The notes under the pieces: model-generated
Database searches by the model: none
The model's input: the letters and a program-made list of their open reading frames with translations, nothing else
What the model was told of the DNA's origin: nothing
From: Harmothoe impar
Taxonomy: Eukaryota; Annelida; Polychaeta; Phyllodocida; Polynoidae
NCBI GenBank assembly: GCA_947462335.1
Contig: OX381720.1
Span: 45,912,654-45,976,653, forward strand
Direction of reading: 5' to 3'
DNA length: 64,000 bases
Program-made: the position numbers and the translations under genes
In this document: positions 23,909-37,239 of the stretch, in pieces
How the letters are laid out: each line of letters starts with the position of its first letter
How positions within the stretch are numbered: position 1 is the first letter of the stretch

Positions 23909-25099
23909 GTAAGCTGTCCCGGTGACAGGTAGGATTGACTTTATCACGTCAGCATGACCCTCAGCCCTACTTCCTCGCACATTCAATGTCAGGAAGGCAT
24001 ACAACTTAATGGCACAACCAATGTAGATATAATGCAGCACACATGATATATAACAGTATAAACTAATAACAAATGCAAAAGTAAATTATAATAATCCTTG
24101 GTACTAAATACCATTTTATAATCAGCAGGAATAGGTACCTGTGACGGCATGCACACATATATAGCGATATATGCTCCTCAAATACATTGGTATACATCCA
24201 TCCTTTAATGTAGTTTCCCTTGGATTACTGATGAGCACAGGCCACCCATTGCCTCAGACAGGTGGTGAGCCCTTATTACTAAGCGAGGCCCCTAGGGGGT
24301 ATATAGCAAAATTGGACTGAATTCCAATGACTTGCAATCCCAATCCATCCTTATACCTCTTTACGCAGATGCCCATGGCCGTACCCATCAGGAGCTCTTC
24401 ACATCAGGAGGCAGGAAATCACTATTCCTTATGTGTCTCCTCAGGCGAGTTCTGAATTTAAATGAGATTTAAGAAGTATGCCTCGTAGCCATTCACAGGA
24501 GGTGCTATTCGTATATCAAGGGGAAACTGATGGATGGTATATTCAGGTTTATGGAACCAAGTGTTTATAGGGTCCCAGAGGGAGGATCTAGCTTGGCACA
24601 TATCTTGAGTCTATGTGCATAAATACATACTATTTAAGGTAATGTATGGATTTAAATGTTTAGTGGAGACCCTGCTGAAAACACATTACCGCATTTTACC
24701 AGGCATAGAGCCCTTGGGCATCACAGAGATCCCATCGTATCTCTATCATGTCAGTGGTAGAATTAAAGGGGCTCTTCCAATCTACATCTGCATTACCTCA
24801 CAACCACAGCATTTTAGACTTGTTGCTCTGACGAGTACACGTCTGATGCATAATGGACATAACTACTTGTCCTGAATGCCTTCTTTGTCATTTAAACCAG
24901 TTCTCCACAATTGAAGAATTCTCTTTAAACGTTGATAGGATCAATGTCCATATTCAGATATAGATATGGAAGAAAGTTCCATTCATCATTTCCTGACTGT
25001 GATCGTACATCGGGGAGTCTGCTATAGAAGAGCATCAACAGGGGATCAATATAAATATGCAGCCAAGGAGAATAGACGACCCACATGCCACAGCGTGTG

Positions 25100-25300
25100 C
25101 ACACATAAAAGTAAAGGTGTCAACCGTGGCTCTGGCAAAAAATGGAGTGTCAAACAGCTAATGACTCTGCTATTGACACTGATAGTAGAGAGTCAACTCA
25201 AGTTGACCCTTCATATCAGCAGAGTCATTACCTGTTTGACTCTCTATTTAACCAGAGCCCCCTGGGAGACACAGTTGACACCTTTACTTCTCTCTGTGTG
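25100..25300. mobile_element. Palindromic MITE, copy 1
   Basis: The sequence is a near-palindrome: AAGTAAAGGTGTCAAC at the left, its complement at the right, with GAGTGTCAAACAG and GAGAGTCAACTC inverted further in. A related copy is at 28673-28911. It is non-coding; a long open frame across it is accidental. Confidence 0.7.
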
Positions 25301-25875
25301 GTGTCCTTTTCTGCTGCTCACATTATGCAGGATACTGGCAATATTGGCAACACAGTATGCTCCTTTTACAACAGCATCACCAGGGCTCATGGCTGAGATG
25401 ACATCAAAAGTAGTCGGGCCAGGAGGGATCTCCAATATCTGCGCACAACATATATCACATCAATGTCCTTCTGTTTGCTGTCAGGAAGGTCTGATGGCAC
25501 TACAGGGGAGCAGGCAGATAGTGACATTGAGTTGCTCTCCTGGTAGGAAATATTTTTCATTTCTTATGAGTGATGTAGGGATGAGACAGGGCTCAATCCT
25601 TTGCAATGGTGGGGCCAAAACATCATTGGGTAATCCTACAGAATTGGTCTGTTGTTTTGTTGATTTCTATGTAACTCACCCCTGTTACTCTGCTCAACAC
25701 TTGCAGTACTTAATTTAGATTTCCTCATCTATCATAGAGACTTTAGAAAGTCTAAATTCAACTGTGGTATGCAGTAGAGGTATCCTCCCAATGTAACCAG
25801 TTTATGACACAGATATTGCCTATAGGACACGATATACTTAAACCTCACTGACAATGCATGTCTTTTCACTTCCAG

Positions 25876-26057
25876 CCTCATCACTTCTGGTTCCATTCAC
25901 TGCAACCCTAAAAGAGACCTTTGGTGTCCCTCTGGACAACACTCTTTATGACCCCTACCGATATCCATCACAAAAGATGTATCTTAATCTATATGCTGCC
26001 ATGGTAACTGCAAGCATTTTACACACAGCTTTTGTGTGCATAAAAACTGTCAGCTAG
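25876..26057 (+). CDS. Candidate terminal exon, copy C; unknown protein
   Basis: A pyrimidine-rich tract and CTTCCAG acceptor precede an open frame of about 60 codons. It reads PFTATLKETF, DPYRYPS, a hydrophobic stretch MYLNLYAAMVTASI, and ends CIKTVS-TAG. Copies A and B share the frame over much of this length and the same stop, so the block was probably coding in the ancestor. Just after the stop (TAG at 26055) a 2.4-kb foldback element is inserted, separating the exon from its old 3' flank at 28449. I do not recognise the protein. It could equally be part of an old repeat family. Confidence 0.35.
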
Positions 26058-28445
26058 TAGTCCAAGATTTTTAGACTTTAAGGTTAAACAAAATCGGAAC
26101 AGGCCAATTTTTGGACAGAAGATGCCCAGAAGGGTACTGAACTACATACTAAAAGTCCTCGGACATCCTCTTTGTGCTCGCTCGGAAATTCAAGATGGCG
26201 TCCAGGATGGGCAATATGCACTATTTCCCTCATTTTTTTCAATTTTGACTTTCCATAGGCCAATTTGAAGTTTACCTAGCCCCCCAAAAGACAATTTCAA
26301 GTTTTCAATGGTCTATCTTTTTGTTGCTAGGGCTGGCGGTTGCCTAGCAACAGGTATTTCATATTGGATTTCCCTAGAAACTAGGGCAATTAACAGTCAG
26401 AAAGATATTGTACCCATACTTACTGCTTCTAAAGTGACCCCAATGGAGCAACAATGATATAACTGATTTGCTATAGTCCATGGTTACCTAGCAATAGCAG
26501 ATACTTACCTAGCAACCACCTGGAAAGAGTGTATTTGGCCCTTTGGAAAATACTTTGGCTTTACAAAAGGCCATCTGAAGATCACCTACCCCCACAATCC
26601 ATTGGAAGCTTTGTTGATGGTTACATTTTTGTGTCACTAAGGCAAGTGGTTGCCTAGCAACATACATTCTATATTATACTTCTAACCTAGAAACCAGTCA
26701 AAATATTGATCAGATATATTCATCTACCAATATCTCGACCCCACGACATGTAAAGGAGGGTACTGAAACACATACAAAAAGTCCCAGGAAATCCTCCTTG
26801 TGCTTGTTCCGGAATTCAAGATGGCGTCCAGGATGGGCAATATGCATTATTTCCCTTATTTTTTTCTATTTTGACTTTCCATAGGCCAATTTGAAGTTTA
26901 CACAGGCCCCCTAAACTAATTTCAAGCTTTTCCATGGTCTTATCCTTATGTTGCTAGGGCTGGTGGTTGCTTAGCAACAAGCATTTCGTATTGGATTTCC
27001 CTAGAAACTAGGGCAATTGACTGTCAGAAAGGTATTGTACCCATACTAACTGCATCTAAAATGACCCCATTGGAGCAAGGATGATATGTGTTGCTATGGT
27101 TCATTGTTGCCTATCAACAGCATATATTTACCTAGCAACCTAGAGTGTTCATGCCTCTAAAATAGAATTTGGCTTTAAAAAGGGTAATTGTAGGATCACC
27201 TACCACCACAAACTATTGGAAACCTTTTGGATGGTGTCATTATTGTGTTGCTGAGGTAAGTGGTTGCCTAGTAACACATTCTATATTGCTACTCCCCAAA
27301 AAGGAGGGGAAATATCAATGAGAGGCATACTTCTACTCCAATTACTACATATAAATGGACCTCAGATCAAGTGGGATAATGAAATGTGTTGGTATGGTGT
27401 GAAGTTGCCTAGAAACATCAGATATCTACCTCTCAACCAATGTGTTATAAAATCAAAGTATTTTCCAAAGAGCCAAATACACTTTTCCAAGTGTGTTCTA
27501 GGTAAGTATCTGCTGTTGCAAGGCAACCATGGACTACAACACATCACTTATATCATCCATGCTCCATTGGGGTCACTTTAGATGCAGTAAGTAGGGAATA
27601 TCAATATGAAATGCCTGTTGCTAGGCAACCACCAGCCCTAGCAACATAAGGATAAGACCATGGAAAAGCTTGAAATTGGTTTAGGGGGCTAGGTAAACAT
27701 CAAATTGGCCTATGGAAAATCAAAATGGAAAAATAGTGCATATTGCCCAACCTGGACGCCATCTTGAATTCCAGAAGATTTCCAGGGACTTTTAGCATGT
27801 GTTTCAGTAGCCTCCTCTAGGTTAGAATCTTAATATAGAGTGTATGTTGCTAGGCAACCACTTTCCTTAGCAACACAATAATATCACCATCAATGAAGCT
27901 TCCGATGGATTGTTGGGGTAGGTGATCTTCAGATGGCCTTTTGTGAAGCCAAACTATTTTCCAAAGAGCTAAATACACTCTTTCCAGGTGGTTGGTATTT
28001 GCTGTTGCTAGTTAACCATGGACTATAGCAAATCAGTTATATCATTGTTGCTCCGTTGGGGTCACTTTAGAAGCAGTAAGTATGGGTACAATACCTTTCT
28101 GACAGTTAATTGCCCTAGGGAAATCCAATACGAAATACCTGTTGCTAGGCAACCGCCAGCCCTAGCAACAAAAGGATAAGACCATTGAAAAGCTTGAAAT
28201 TGGTTTAGGGGGGCTAGGTAAACTTCAAATTGGCCTATGGAAGGTCAAAAATAGAAAAAATGAGGGAAATAGTCCATATTGCCCATCCTGGACGCCATCT
28301 TGAATTTCCGAGCGAGCACAAGGAGGACGTCCGAGGACTTTTAGTATGTGGTTCAGTACCCTTCTGGGCATCTTCTGTCCAAAAATTGGCTTGTTCCGAT
28401 TTTGTTTAACCTTAGGTCCTATTCTGAGCTAAAAATCTCGGACTA
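26058..28445. mobile_element. 2.4-kb foldback element rich in RFX X-box palindromes
   Basis: The two halves are inverted copies of each other over about 1.1 kb per arm. Each arm contains two tandem, diverged repeats of roughly 650 bp that start near the phrase CAAGATGGCGTCCAGGATGG. The termini are TAGTCC and GGACTA, flanked by TAG on both sides (26055-26057 and 28446-28448). Copies A and B of the host segment have the uninterrupted site CTAGAGTGC. No transposase frame was found, so it is non-autonomous. Confidence 0.85.
26339..28153. promoter_or_regulatory. Cluster of X-box (RFX) palindromes
   Basis: Exact or single-change GTTGCCTAGCAAC palindromes occur at 26339-26351, 26649-26661, 26966-26978, 27617-27629, 27846-27858 and 28141-28153. 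Weaker variants lie near 26483, 26508, 27130, 27262, 27410, 27520 and 28006. The motif fits the RFX X-box (GTTGCC, 1-base spacer, RGCAAC). Binding is inferred, not shown. Confidence 0.6.
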
Positions 28446-28672
28446 TAGAGTGCACTGCTAGCATGGCTTCCGGTTGCGCTGGGCGTGGGCAGTTACATTA
28501 GGGTACCATTAGGTTCCCAGCATCCTTTATCATGACAGCCATCTGGGATCTTAGATACGGTTATATGGAGTAGAGCTAAGTGACCATGGGATTTACAGGA
28601 TTATTAACCCTCTCCTTCCCACACACTCAGATTTACATCAGATCTCATCACATTGTATGGCTGAGATATCAA

Positions 28673-28911
28673 CACACAGAAAAGTAAAGGTGTCAACTAT
28701 GTCTCCCACGTGGCTCTGGCAAAAGTGGAGTGTCAAACAGCTATAGACTCTGCCATTGACACTCCTAGTAGAGAGTCAACTCAAGTTGACACTGATAGTA
28801 GAGAGTCAACTCAAGGTGACCCTTCATATAAGCAGAGTCATTAGCTGTTTGACTCTCTATTTTACCAGAGCCACGTGGGAGACACGGTTGACACCTTTAC
28901 TTCTCTCTGTG
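28673..28911. mobile_element. Palindromic MITE, copy 2
   Basis: Same family as 25100-25300 with an extra internal repeat of GTAGAGAGTCAACTCAAG. Copy A of the segment has the uninterrupted site (ATCAATATGATGAGGG near 15547), confirming insertion after the duplications. The target duplication is short and not clearly defined. Confidence 0.7.
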
Positions 28912-29674
28912 AATATGATATGGAGGCTCATGGAGAAAGAAATCAAAAGAATTTCAGAAAGGCATCATGAAGTCAGTCCCAGATGAATATGCCAATATTC
29001 TTTCTACTACCGGTATATTGACTTTGTCTAAGCTGTGAATCCAATATTGAGAACTCTAATTATTTGCAACAGCTTTGGTCAGGGGTGAAAAGGTGGATTT
29101 CCCAGCCCCCTGTGGTCTTAGCATATAATGGTTAACCAAATCATTCCTGGGAAATGACACCTTGATATGACCTCATCACACACAGGCCTCTTACTTCAGA
29201 GAAACCAGCTAATATAGGGAACAAAACAAGTAATCCCATAGAGTTTGAGTTTGACAATTTTTTTATTTGGTCAAAGTTTACACGTAAAGTCTTTCAAGTA
29301 GGGCCAAAGATACACAGTTGTTTCAGTAAATCACAAAACAATTCTACGGCAATTCAGATGAAGGATTTAAACTATCCTTTATTCTGAGGGGGATTCCCAA
29401 TCATCAACACAGTGATCATATTATATGGCTGCCTATAGTAATAAAGTAGGAGACCCGGGAGGTTGTGGAGGGGTCCTCTTTATTATGTGTAAGAGGCGGA
29501 CCGTGATGCCCTCTCCTGCCCCACCCGGCACGCCAGGGGACATTAGGCCAATTGGCACCAGTCAGTGGGTAAATGTATCGACGGCCAGAGGGGATGTTCA
29601 CTTACCCCCAAAAGTGGTCATATGTTGTCTAGGCAGGGCAAGGTTCACATGATAGATAGGGGAGCGGATAGTTT

Positions 29675-31600
29675 AGGAAGGAACGAGGAGGGTCTTGAGG
29701 GAAAAGCGAGGACGGGGTTTAGAAAAGGAAGGGTTCAGGGAGGGTTTGTATAATAGAAAATAGTTTGACATGAAGAGGTTCAGGGTGTATGAGGCGCTGA
29801 CTGCAATGGTCTCCCATATATTTTATCTATCAGAGAGATGCATTTCACCCCCAAAGTTGGCGTAAGGGCTCCCCACAGAGAGCATTCGGCCTGCATAAGT
29901 GAGTTATAAAGCAATCTATTAAAGATCAAGGGAAGAGTGCTCATGGCATAATATGGTTTAAAACATTCTGCCATTGTGTGCTGAATGAGTGCACATTTTT
30001 GTTATTGTATTATATTCTATACACAAACGGTATATCGGCGTCAGCTCTGCAGTACAATAGGCCTATAGTTTTCGGAGCTACGAGTTAGCATGTTGTTTTC
30101 GGACACCTCCCTGAGGAGCATTTGCCTATCTTCAGTTACTGCCACACTGGCACAGAACATGCATAGAAATGTAGCCATGATACTTCCGTGGTATACCTGA
30201 CACTCATGCATATGAATATATATTCATGGGACTGTGGTAACATATAGGTCAGGATTTTGATATTTTGCTTGGTCATGATTAAACACAGAGAGCACAGGCA
30301 TTGTGGCTGTCAATACATGGTAAAAAGACACTGAGAAGATTTCTAAAATTGGAGGAGAAAGGAGGGGCGCGCTGTTGGAAAATTCTTCCTTCTTAACCTT
30401 AAGACTATAGATTTTACATTAAAAGGACGTAAATTTTCGGCCAAAAACGCGAGGGGGGCACCCCTGCGCCCCCTCTACATCCGCCACTGAGGTCCACTGG
30501 CAGATGGTGTGGTATTCTACCATAAGCTGAAATTACAGCTGGACCTTTAAATTACCATTAGTGGCATTACAGGTCTTTAGTAAACCATGCAATATGGCGA
30601 GTCCTAACAGTGGGTAGGTCAATCAGGAGCCGCTTTACCGGGTCTGTATGTGTCACAGTGCTAAACAATTATTCATTACTCAGCAATGAAACATCTTACA
30701 ATATCAAATGGCATATCACCTGAGAGGGGAACACTGCCTCTTTTTCTTTCTAAGCTATCTGTAGCTGGCAGTGTAATAGGTAATGAGATACTAATTGGTA
30801 AAATAAAAACAACTGCTCTGCAGACAGGGAGATTGAAACGGTTTCTAAAGGGGAGGCACTGCTACTACCTTCACAGAATAGGGGGTCAATCATGACAATT
30901 TTCACTATGTTTGTGGTATCTTATACATATAGATTCTCCTGACAGAGTAGATTTTGTAGGTATTTTATTTTACTTTCTGTCACAACAATTACTATAAAAA
31001 ACTATTTGTGATTAAACGATATCACCCTTACAGGCTATTTATATAGTCAAGTACGGCCTAAAAAACCCCAAAACCCCACCATTGGGTAGAACAAAGGTTT
31101 GTGAGTAATGCTGGCGAAAATTGGCTAAAGGGGTTTTCCTGTAATGGGGTAATTACTCTAGAATTGTCACTTCTAGGAGAATGTCTCTTACAATATTATT
31201 CAAGCACCTGACATTATATCCATCTAATGGATCTAACCGAAAAGACTTTTACTAATCCAATATAAAAAACAGGATAATGATAACTTTAGAAGTAAATGCT
31301 AGAGAGCCCCTCAGTGAGAGTCCTGGCAGTCCCTTGAAGGGGAGAGCCTTGGACCAATACAAGGAGTAACACAGTGGTAGAAGCTGACAGGTGCATGATG
31401 CCAACTTTTCTTTTTCAAAAAATCATAGAAGATATTGTATTGACAGCAGCTCAATAATAATTACATATGTGAATTTCAATTGATCCACCCATCATTTTGA
31501 GATATCATAGGATACATTCCGACCATTTTCTAAAATTGCGTTGTGCTACCTACTAACAGAATGTCATTCACCACGCATTTCTACCGTCGTTATTGGCTCA
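29675..31600. other. Spacer without recognised gene
   Basis: AT-rich sequence with short frames only. 30430-30490 carries a C-rich repeat-like end. No splice-bounded exon seen. Confidence 0.4.
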
Positions 31601-32050
31601 GTGTAGGTATAAACACTGTTTGCTGACTCTTTATCATCTGCCTTGCTATGGAATAAACATCGCCTAAATGCAAATCACACCTAATGAGGTTGTCTTTTTG
31701 TATTTAATTGTGAAGAATCCTGTGGCGTCTCATATCATCGTTCAGTGGAGCGAATGGCAGGTTCTACTGGAAAAAACAGCAGACGACAAATGGGTTTCGC
31801 TGGTGCTTGGCAGCCTGCTTTGTTCCTCATAGAGAAATGGTCTCTGGTAAGCGTACCCAGAACCTGAGCCTGACCAAACAAAGGGAACATGAGTCCCTGT
31901 GGAAAAGGAAAATTGTCAATGGTAGTATCAGGTTCTTCTATGTTTATGTTCTTTATGTGCATGTTTGGCAGCTTTGTCTGCAACTAACCCTCAGTTGTGG
32001 TACATGAAGAGGTTACTGTACCTCGGCCAGAAAGTCAATCTATTCCTTCT

Positions 32051-35000
32051 CCTGGCTTTCTTGTTGGACTGCTTGAGCATAGTCTGATCAGTTCAAGTGA
32101 GAAATGTACTTTACTGTCCATTTTGACAATTATCTGACGCTATCAATACTACCCTGCCTGGGCACTTCATTCGAGAATATTTGGTCATTCCAGTGGATAA
32201 ATTGCTTTATCACTTCACCTTCAGCTTCAAATTCATGTTTGAGGTTTACTGCACTTCCCACTGCCCAATCTACACACAATAACACATCAGTCAGATCTCT
32301 GACACATCTCTCCACACCTTATATACACCACCATTGTTGTAAACCGCCATGTTGAATAGGCATTGCCCGTAGGTAAGATCTCATGATAATTCCAATGGAA
32401 GGAAATCTTGAATATACCAGACCTGAGAGTTGCTGCTACCTGCCAACAAGACCACACACGCGGATTCACATTAAAACCAGATCGTTGAACAATAGGACAG
32501 AAAGAAGAATGGACTATTGCCAATGCACCACAACGGAATGTCTTGGCATCATGGAAGATGGGAATCCACGCATTAATATCATGCCAGGGTCATTATTTCT
32601 GTTTCAATAGTCACTTTCGTTTACTTGAAAAAAACTGTGTAGTTTTTCAATATTGAGCAGCCAAGAAGAAAGAATAACCCCCACAGAGAGTGTCATTATA
32701 ACCTCTTGAAATGTCCCAAACTGGATTGAGGTTCAGTATAGAAATGGAATTGTTCAGTTGAGAGTCATTGTGACAAATTCCAGGCTGGAAACACACAATA
32801 TACAAAACATAAGGTGTAACCAAAACATTTACTTCAAAGAGTTACATGTGTCACTACTCACCCTATGGACATGCCATGTGTTTTGGCGGGAAACATACAG
32901 AGCTTATACATCCAGAAAGGCAGACAGACGACATTTGTTCAAACACAGAGCTCTGTGCCGTAAAATGCCGCCCGGATTATATTACACGCCTGTTCTCGCG
33001 TGAGAGGATCCTGATCACGCGAGACTGGGGAAGATAAAAGGCCTTGGACTCATTTAGCCACCATGTTTTTTGTTAATGAGAAAACAGACGTTAACTGTAC
33101 AAAAGGGAAGGATTGATGTGGTTACTCGGGGGTTAAAGCTTATTATGAATCCCATAACACTTTTGGTGTCGACATAATTGTACAACTGCAGGAGAGAATC
33201 CCAATGGTGAGGAGGAAATGTCATGACTATATGGATACATGTTTATTCACACATCTGTTCACTTATGAGACCGCTGAAGTTATGATGTGGGCATATTGTG
33301 CCTGCTTTAAATTACATGCATGATTATATATTGCTTTAGAAGATGTATACAGATAACCCTCTGTTCATTGAAATGCAGAATATGTTAAGATCACATATTG
33401 AGTACAAATCAATAGCATATATGATACATTCAAATATTCTCTACTACTTTCCCAGGTGAGATTTGCAATTGATGAGTGTGATGATATATATAGTTGGTAT
33501 CATATGTTCTAGTCTCTGTTATCCTCAATTCTTTCTTAATTTGTCCTCACACTGCCTCTCCATATCTGTCTTTGTCTGTCTATCTATCTATCTGTCTGTT
33601 TATTCTTTTATCTGAATTACTGCACTTTATTATGGCCATTTATTCTCTCTTCTACCCATCGATTATTGGATCAGGAGAAGAAGAAACTAATATGGGGCAC
33701 TCTGCAAATCCTCCTTAATAATGATCGCCTAATTCGATCGCTGTGACAGTTCTGTGTTAATTAGATCACTTCTTAAAGACGTCCACTTCGACTCTAATTA
33801 ACTGTATTTAATCATTTCACGCACAAATAAGAGAACTGAAGGCTAATTTCATCATGGCTCTGTGAGATACTCAGGCACCTCACGCATTAGCGGCATCCTC
33901 AGAATAATGGGTTTTAAGCCTTCAGGTATCGGAGTGCTTGATGAACTACCCGAGGTATGGGCTTTTCTCATGTTACATGAATGCAGCTCTGGTGAGTAAC
34001 TGCTGAACAGTCGACATGATGCTGCAAAGCAGTGCCCGTGAGGTACTTACAGTGCTATGCTGGTGCGTCGGTATACGACAAATGAGCAGGAAGCCTAGAT
34101 TCATCATGAGGTGCTGGCGAGCAACTCGCCGATGATGCATTGATGCATCATGCTGACACTTCAGGATCTTATAGGAATACATCAACCCTGTATGGTCCAC
34201 ATGATGCATGAATGCAGCCCTCGAGAATTACCTTCATGCATGTATCATAATGAACTGCACTAGATATAACAATGCTGCCACTAAAGGGCTATAGGTTAAA
34301 GCATCCCGACATAAGACACCGTTCATTCATATTATCCTTCTTCTGGATTATAGAAACAAATAAACTCAGTGGCATCCTCTACCCCCAAAACCACAATGAG
34401 GGAATATCGCATGCCCCACCCAAATTTGCCAAAGATTCTTTGATACAATACACAACGCTCCCTAACGTTACTTCTCCTATATAAGGTCGGGTGGGGAAAG
34501 AGGGATATCACTTTTCTATTCACAATAGTAATGCACCTTTTGATGCGTCAGTGTGTGTATGCCGGTGATTAAAGCCAATAGGGCTGGGCTATTCTCTTTC
34601 CTCCGCCCCTGTGGCTTTGCATGGTGACCGAAAACGAGCTGGCCTAATGTACATGAAATGTGAGGTGTATGTTTACCTGGCCTTTGTCAGTTGACAACGG
34701 GGGCTCCTCTTACATAGGGTCATAAATAATCCATATACACACGGCGGAATGCACTGAATACACAATGTACCCGCCGATCTTCAGCGATGATATAGGCCAT
34801 ACAGAAATAAAATTGATACACTCAAAGTCAAATTCGGTACCAATTGAGTAGATTCAGAGACAATGAATATAAACGTTGGACTTGTTTGCCATAATGATAA
34901 GAGATGTTGATAATCCGAATGAAAATCACCTTTTTAATTAATACCCCTTCTCTGCTCACCTCGCCCCCATCACCAATCTCCTTCCCATGCCTTCTCCTTC

Positions 35001-37200
35001 ACTCTCTCCTGCCCTATACCTTCCTCATTTCCTGTCACATTGCCCTTCCTCCAACACCTTACTCATTATCTACATGTAGCCTATACAGACGTTTAGAGCC
35101 TCATGCCCTCAGGTCCATGACATGGAGACATACATACATCATCCTTAACGACCCACCTGCAGTGTCAGACCCTTTAGGCAGTGTGACTGCGAGGCTGTTA
35201 AATAAACACATGTAGGGGTGTGTATATTGCTGAGGGACATGTGTCGGTTCATGACTATATGCTGGGGCCCTTCATTGAGGGGTCCCCATGTCCCATGTCG
35301 ATTTTAAGAAAACAGGGAAAATTCCTCAATAGTCCTATGAAGATATACCCACAAATTGCCCTTAAAATGCATCAAATCATGTCAAATCCACAAAAATGTT
35401 CCTTCTGATGCTCAGAAAAACGCACCCTTCTGAACTTCGTTCAGTTCAGCCATATGTCCCCCCCCCCAAGTCAAGTCAACACCCATGGAAATGCCATATC
35501 GGTTTTAAGAGCAGCACATTAAATCAGCGTTGATAACTGGTTGATAGAACACTCTGTGCCCACCTGCCCACTCGGTTGATGGTTTGAGCGACAGCTGTGC
35601 CTCGACTCTATGTGTTATCTGTGCATCCAATTAAAATTAAGTACGTAATGATTCTGAAAATGTTTTTGCCAACTTATTCTAAATGGATCAAAAACGTTAC
35701 AAAGCGAAATTTGCATGAGGGGCTACAATCATATTCATTGATATCAGCTCACATTGTTTAACCTTCTAAGTCCGAGGGTTGTACTAGTAATAGGAACCTC
35801 TGTAGGGATGCAAAGTTAAAAAAACGCCCTTAGGGGCAGGCCAACATAGCGTATTCTGTTACAGTGGACCTGATCATGTCTCTAATGAAAGACCAAGGAG
35901 GAGTACAACAAGAGTCACCTTTGTGTTGTCACTCCAATCAACCACCACCCCTCTCCGATCCGAGTAAACATTGGCATATTTCCCTTGTGGTGCACGTATA
36001 TATACAAGCCTGCCCAGCCTGCCCTGAACAGATCCACAAGTGTATCCAGACCTGTGCCATGTGGATGGCATGATGCCTCAAGGCTTCATGTTCGTTTGTC
36101 ATCATGATGCACTCATGCTATTCCTGTGAGTAAATTTCCACCACTGCATTGGTGCATCATGCTAACCTCTCGGGAGTATATCGACCCCATTGACTTAACA
36201 TGATGCATGACTGCATGCATGGCGAATTACTCAGCAGGACTGCATCTATGCATAATAAAAACATAAGCACTCTGCTTCCCTCAAAGGGTTGACATCTTAC
36301 AGCACTGAGGAACCTAGTCCTGGGTTCTGTCAGTCACAAGCCCCTGTGAAAACACCAGTGACGATTAGATTAGTTTAGACAGGCAGTAACTGAAGTGCGA
36401 ACCTTCATTGTGAGGTACACAAAAAGGGAAGGCATAATATTTTTCTTTCCTGTTGTACTCGTTTCTGGCAAGCCCACTTTTATCAAGACCTTGTCCAATC
36501 ACATATTTTCGGGGATCTGAAAAGCCTGATAGCTGAGGTAGTCCAATTATAGGACCACAGCGATATTGGTAATGTATATGCTGATTTTGTATGAGTTGAC
36601 TTTGATCTCTGATAATGGATAGGTTAAAAATTCTTTCATTTGATTCCTAATGATACTAAAGTAAATGATGGCGGTCATGACTTAATCTGGTTTTGGTGAG
36701 ATAAACACTGATAAAGCCGTCATGATGGGTACCAGTACCAACCGAAGAACCCGGCAATGAAGGCCAGGGATTTTTTGAAATGGTCTAGATGTATTCCGCT
36801 AGGGGCCTATATAGCTTAGCTTCTGTGAGGTGCTAATGTTATCCATATCGGGTATGTACCTTTTATTGTAGAGCTCCCTTTTATATGCCAGTAAACATGT
36901 ATTAGAGTTAAGATTGTAAGTCTGTTCCTGATTTTCACCTACCATATGTATATTGTTTTATTTCTTATTAGACAAATTAGAACACTTTCACAATTGACAA
37001 TTTAACACTGGCCCTAAATAATTGGATTAGGTATAGATCTATGGGTTCACTTTCTGTATCTCTCATCCATGTCAACATTGTGGCCACAAAGATACTATTG
37101 GGCATGCTGTGTTATTCTGACTTGTTGTGTTCCTCAGAAGGGGGTCTTGATTGTGGATCAGTTCATCTCTTTGGCTGGCCTGCCACTGTAGTGGGGACTG
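32051..37200. other. Spacer with scattered repeats and one promoter-like spot
   Basis: Mostly unannotated. Dispersed GATGCATGA repeats lie at 33975-34250 and 36100-36250. At 33033-33040 a GATAAAAG TATA-like box is followed by a perfect Kozak GCCACCATG (ATG at 33063) that opens only 17 codons. A short tetranucleotide tract (CTGT/CTAT) is near 33570-33600. Confidence 0.35.
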
Positions 37201-37239
37201 TGCAAGTGTTGTTTATGCAAATGCTAAAAATGGCAAGCG

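Larger units (their letters stand above)
22957..32050 (+). repeat. Triplicated segment, copy C
   Basis: Collinear with copy A from 22970 and with the end of copy B near 31615-32000. It is enlarged by a 2388-bp foldback element and two palindromic MITEs. The stretch 29675-31600 has no recognised counterpart in A or B and no gene; 30430-30490 resembles the end of a repeat (CGCCCCCTCTACATCCGCC). Confidence 0.65.

Noticed and set aside
24966..25718. 250-codon plus-strand open frame
   Set aside because: It runs straight through a palindromic MITE (25100-25300), and copies A and B of the segment do not keep the frame.
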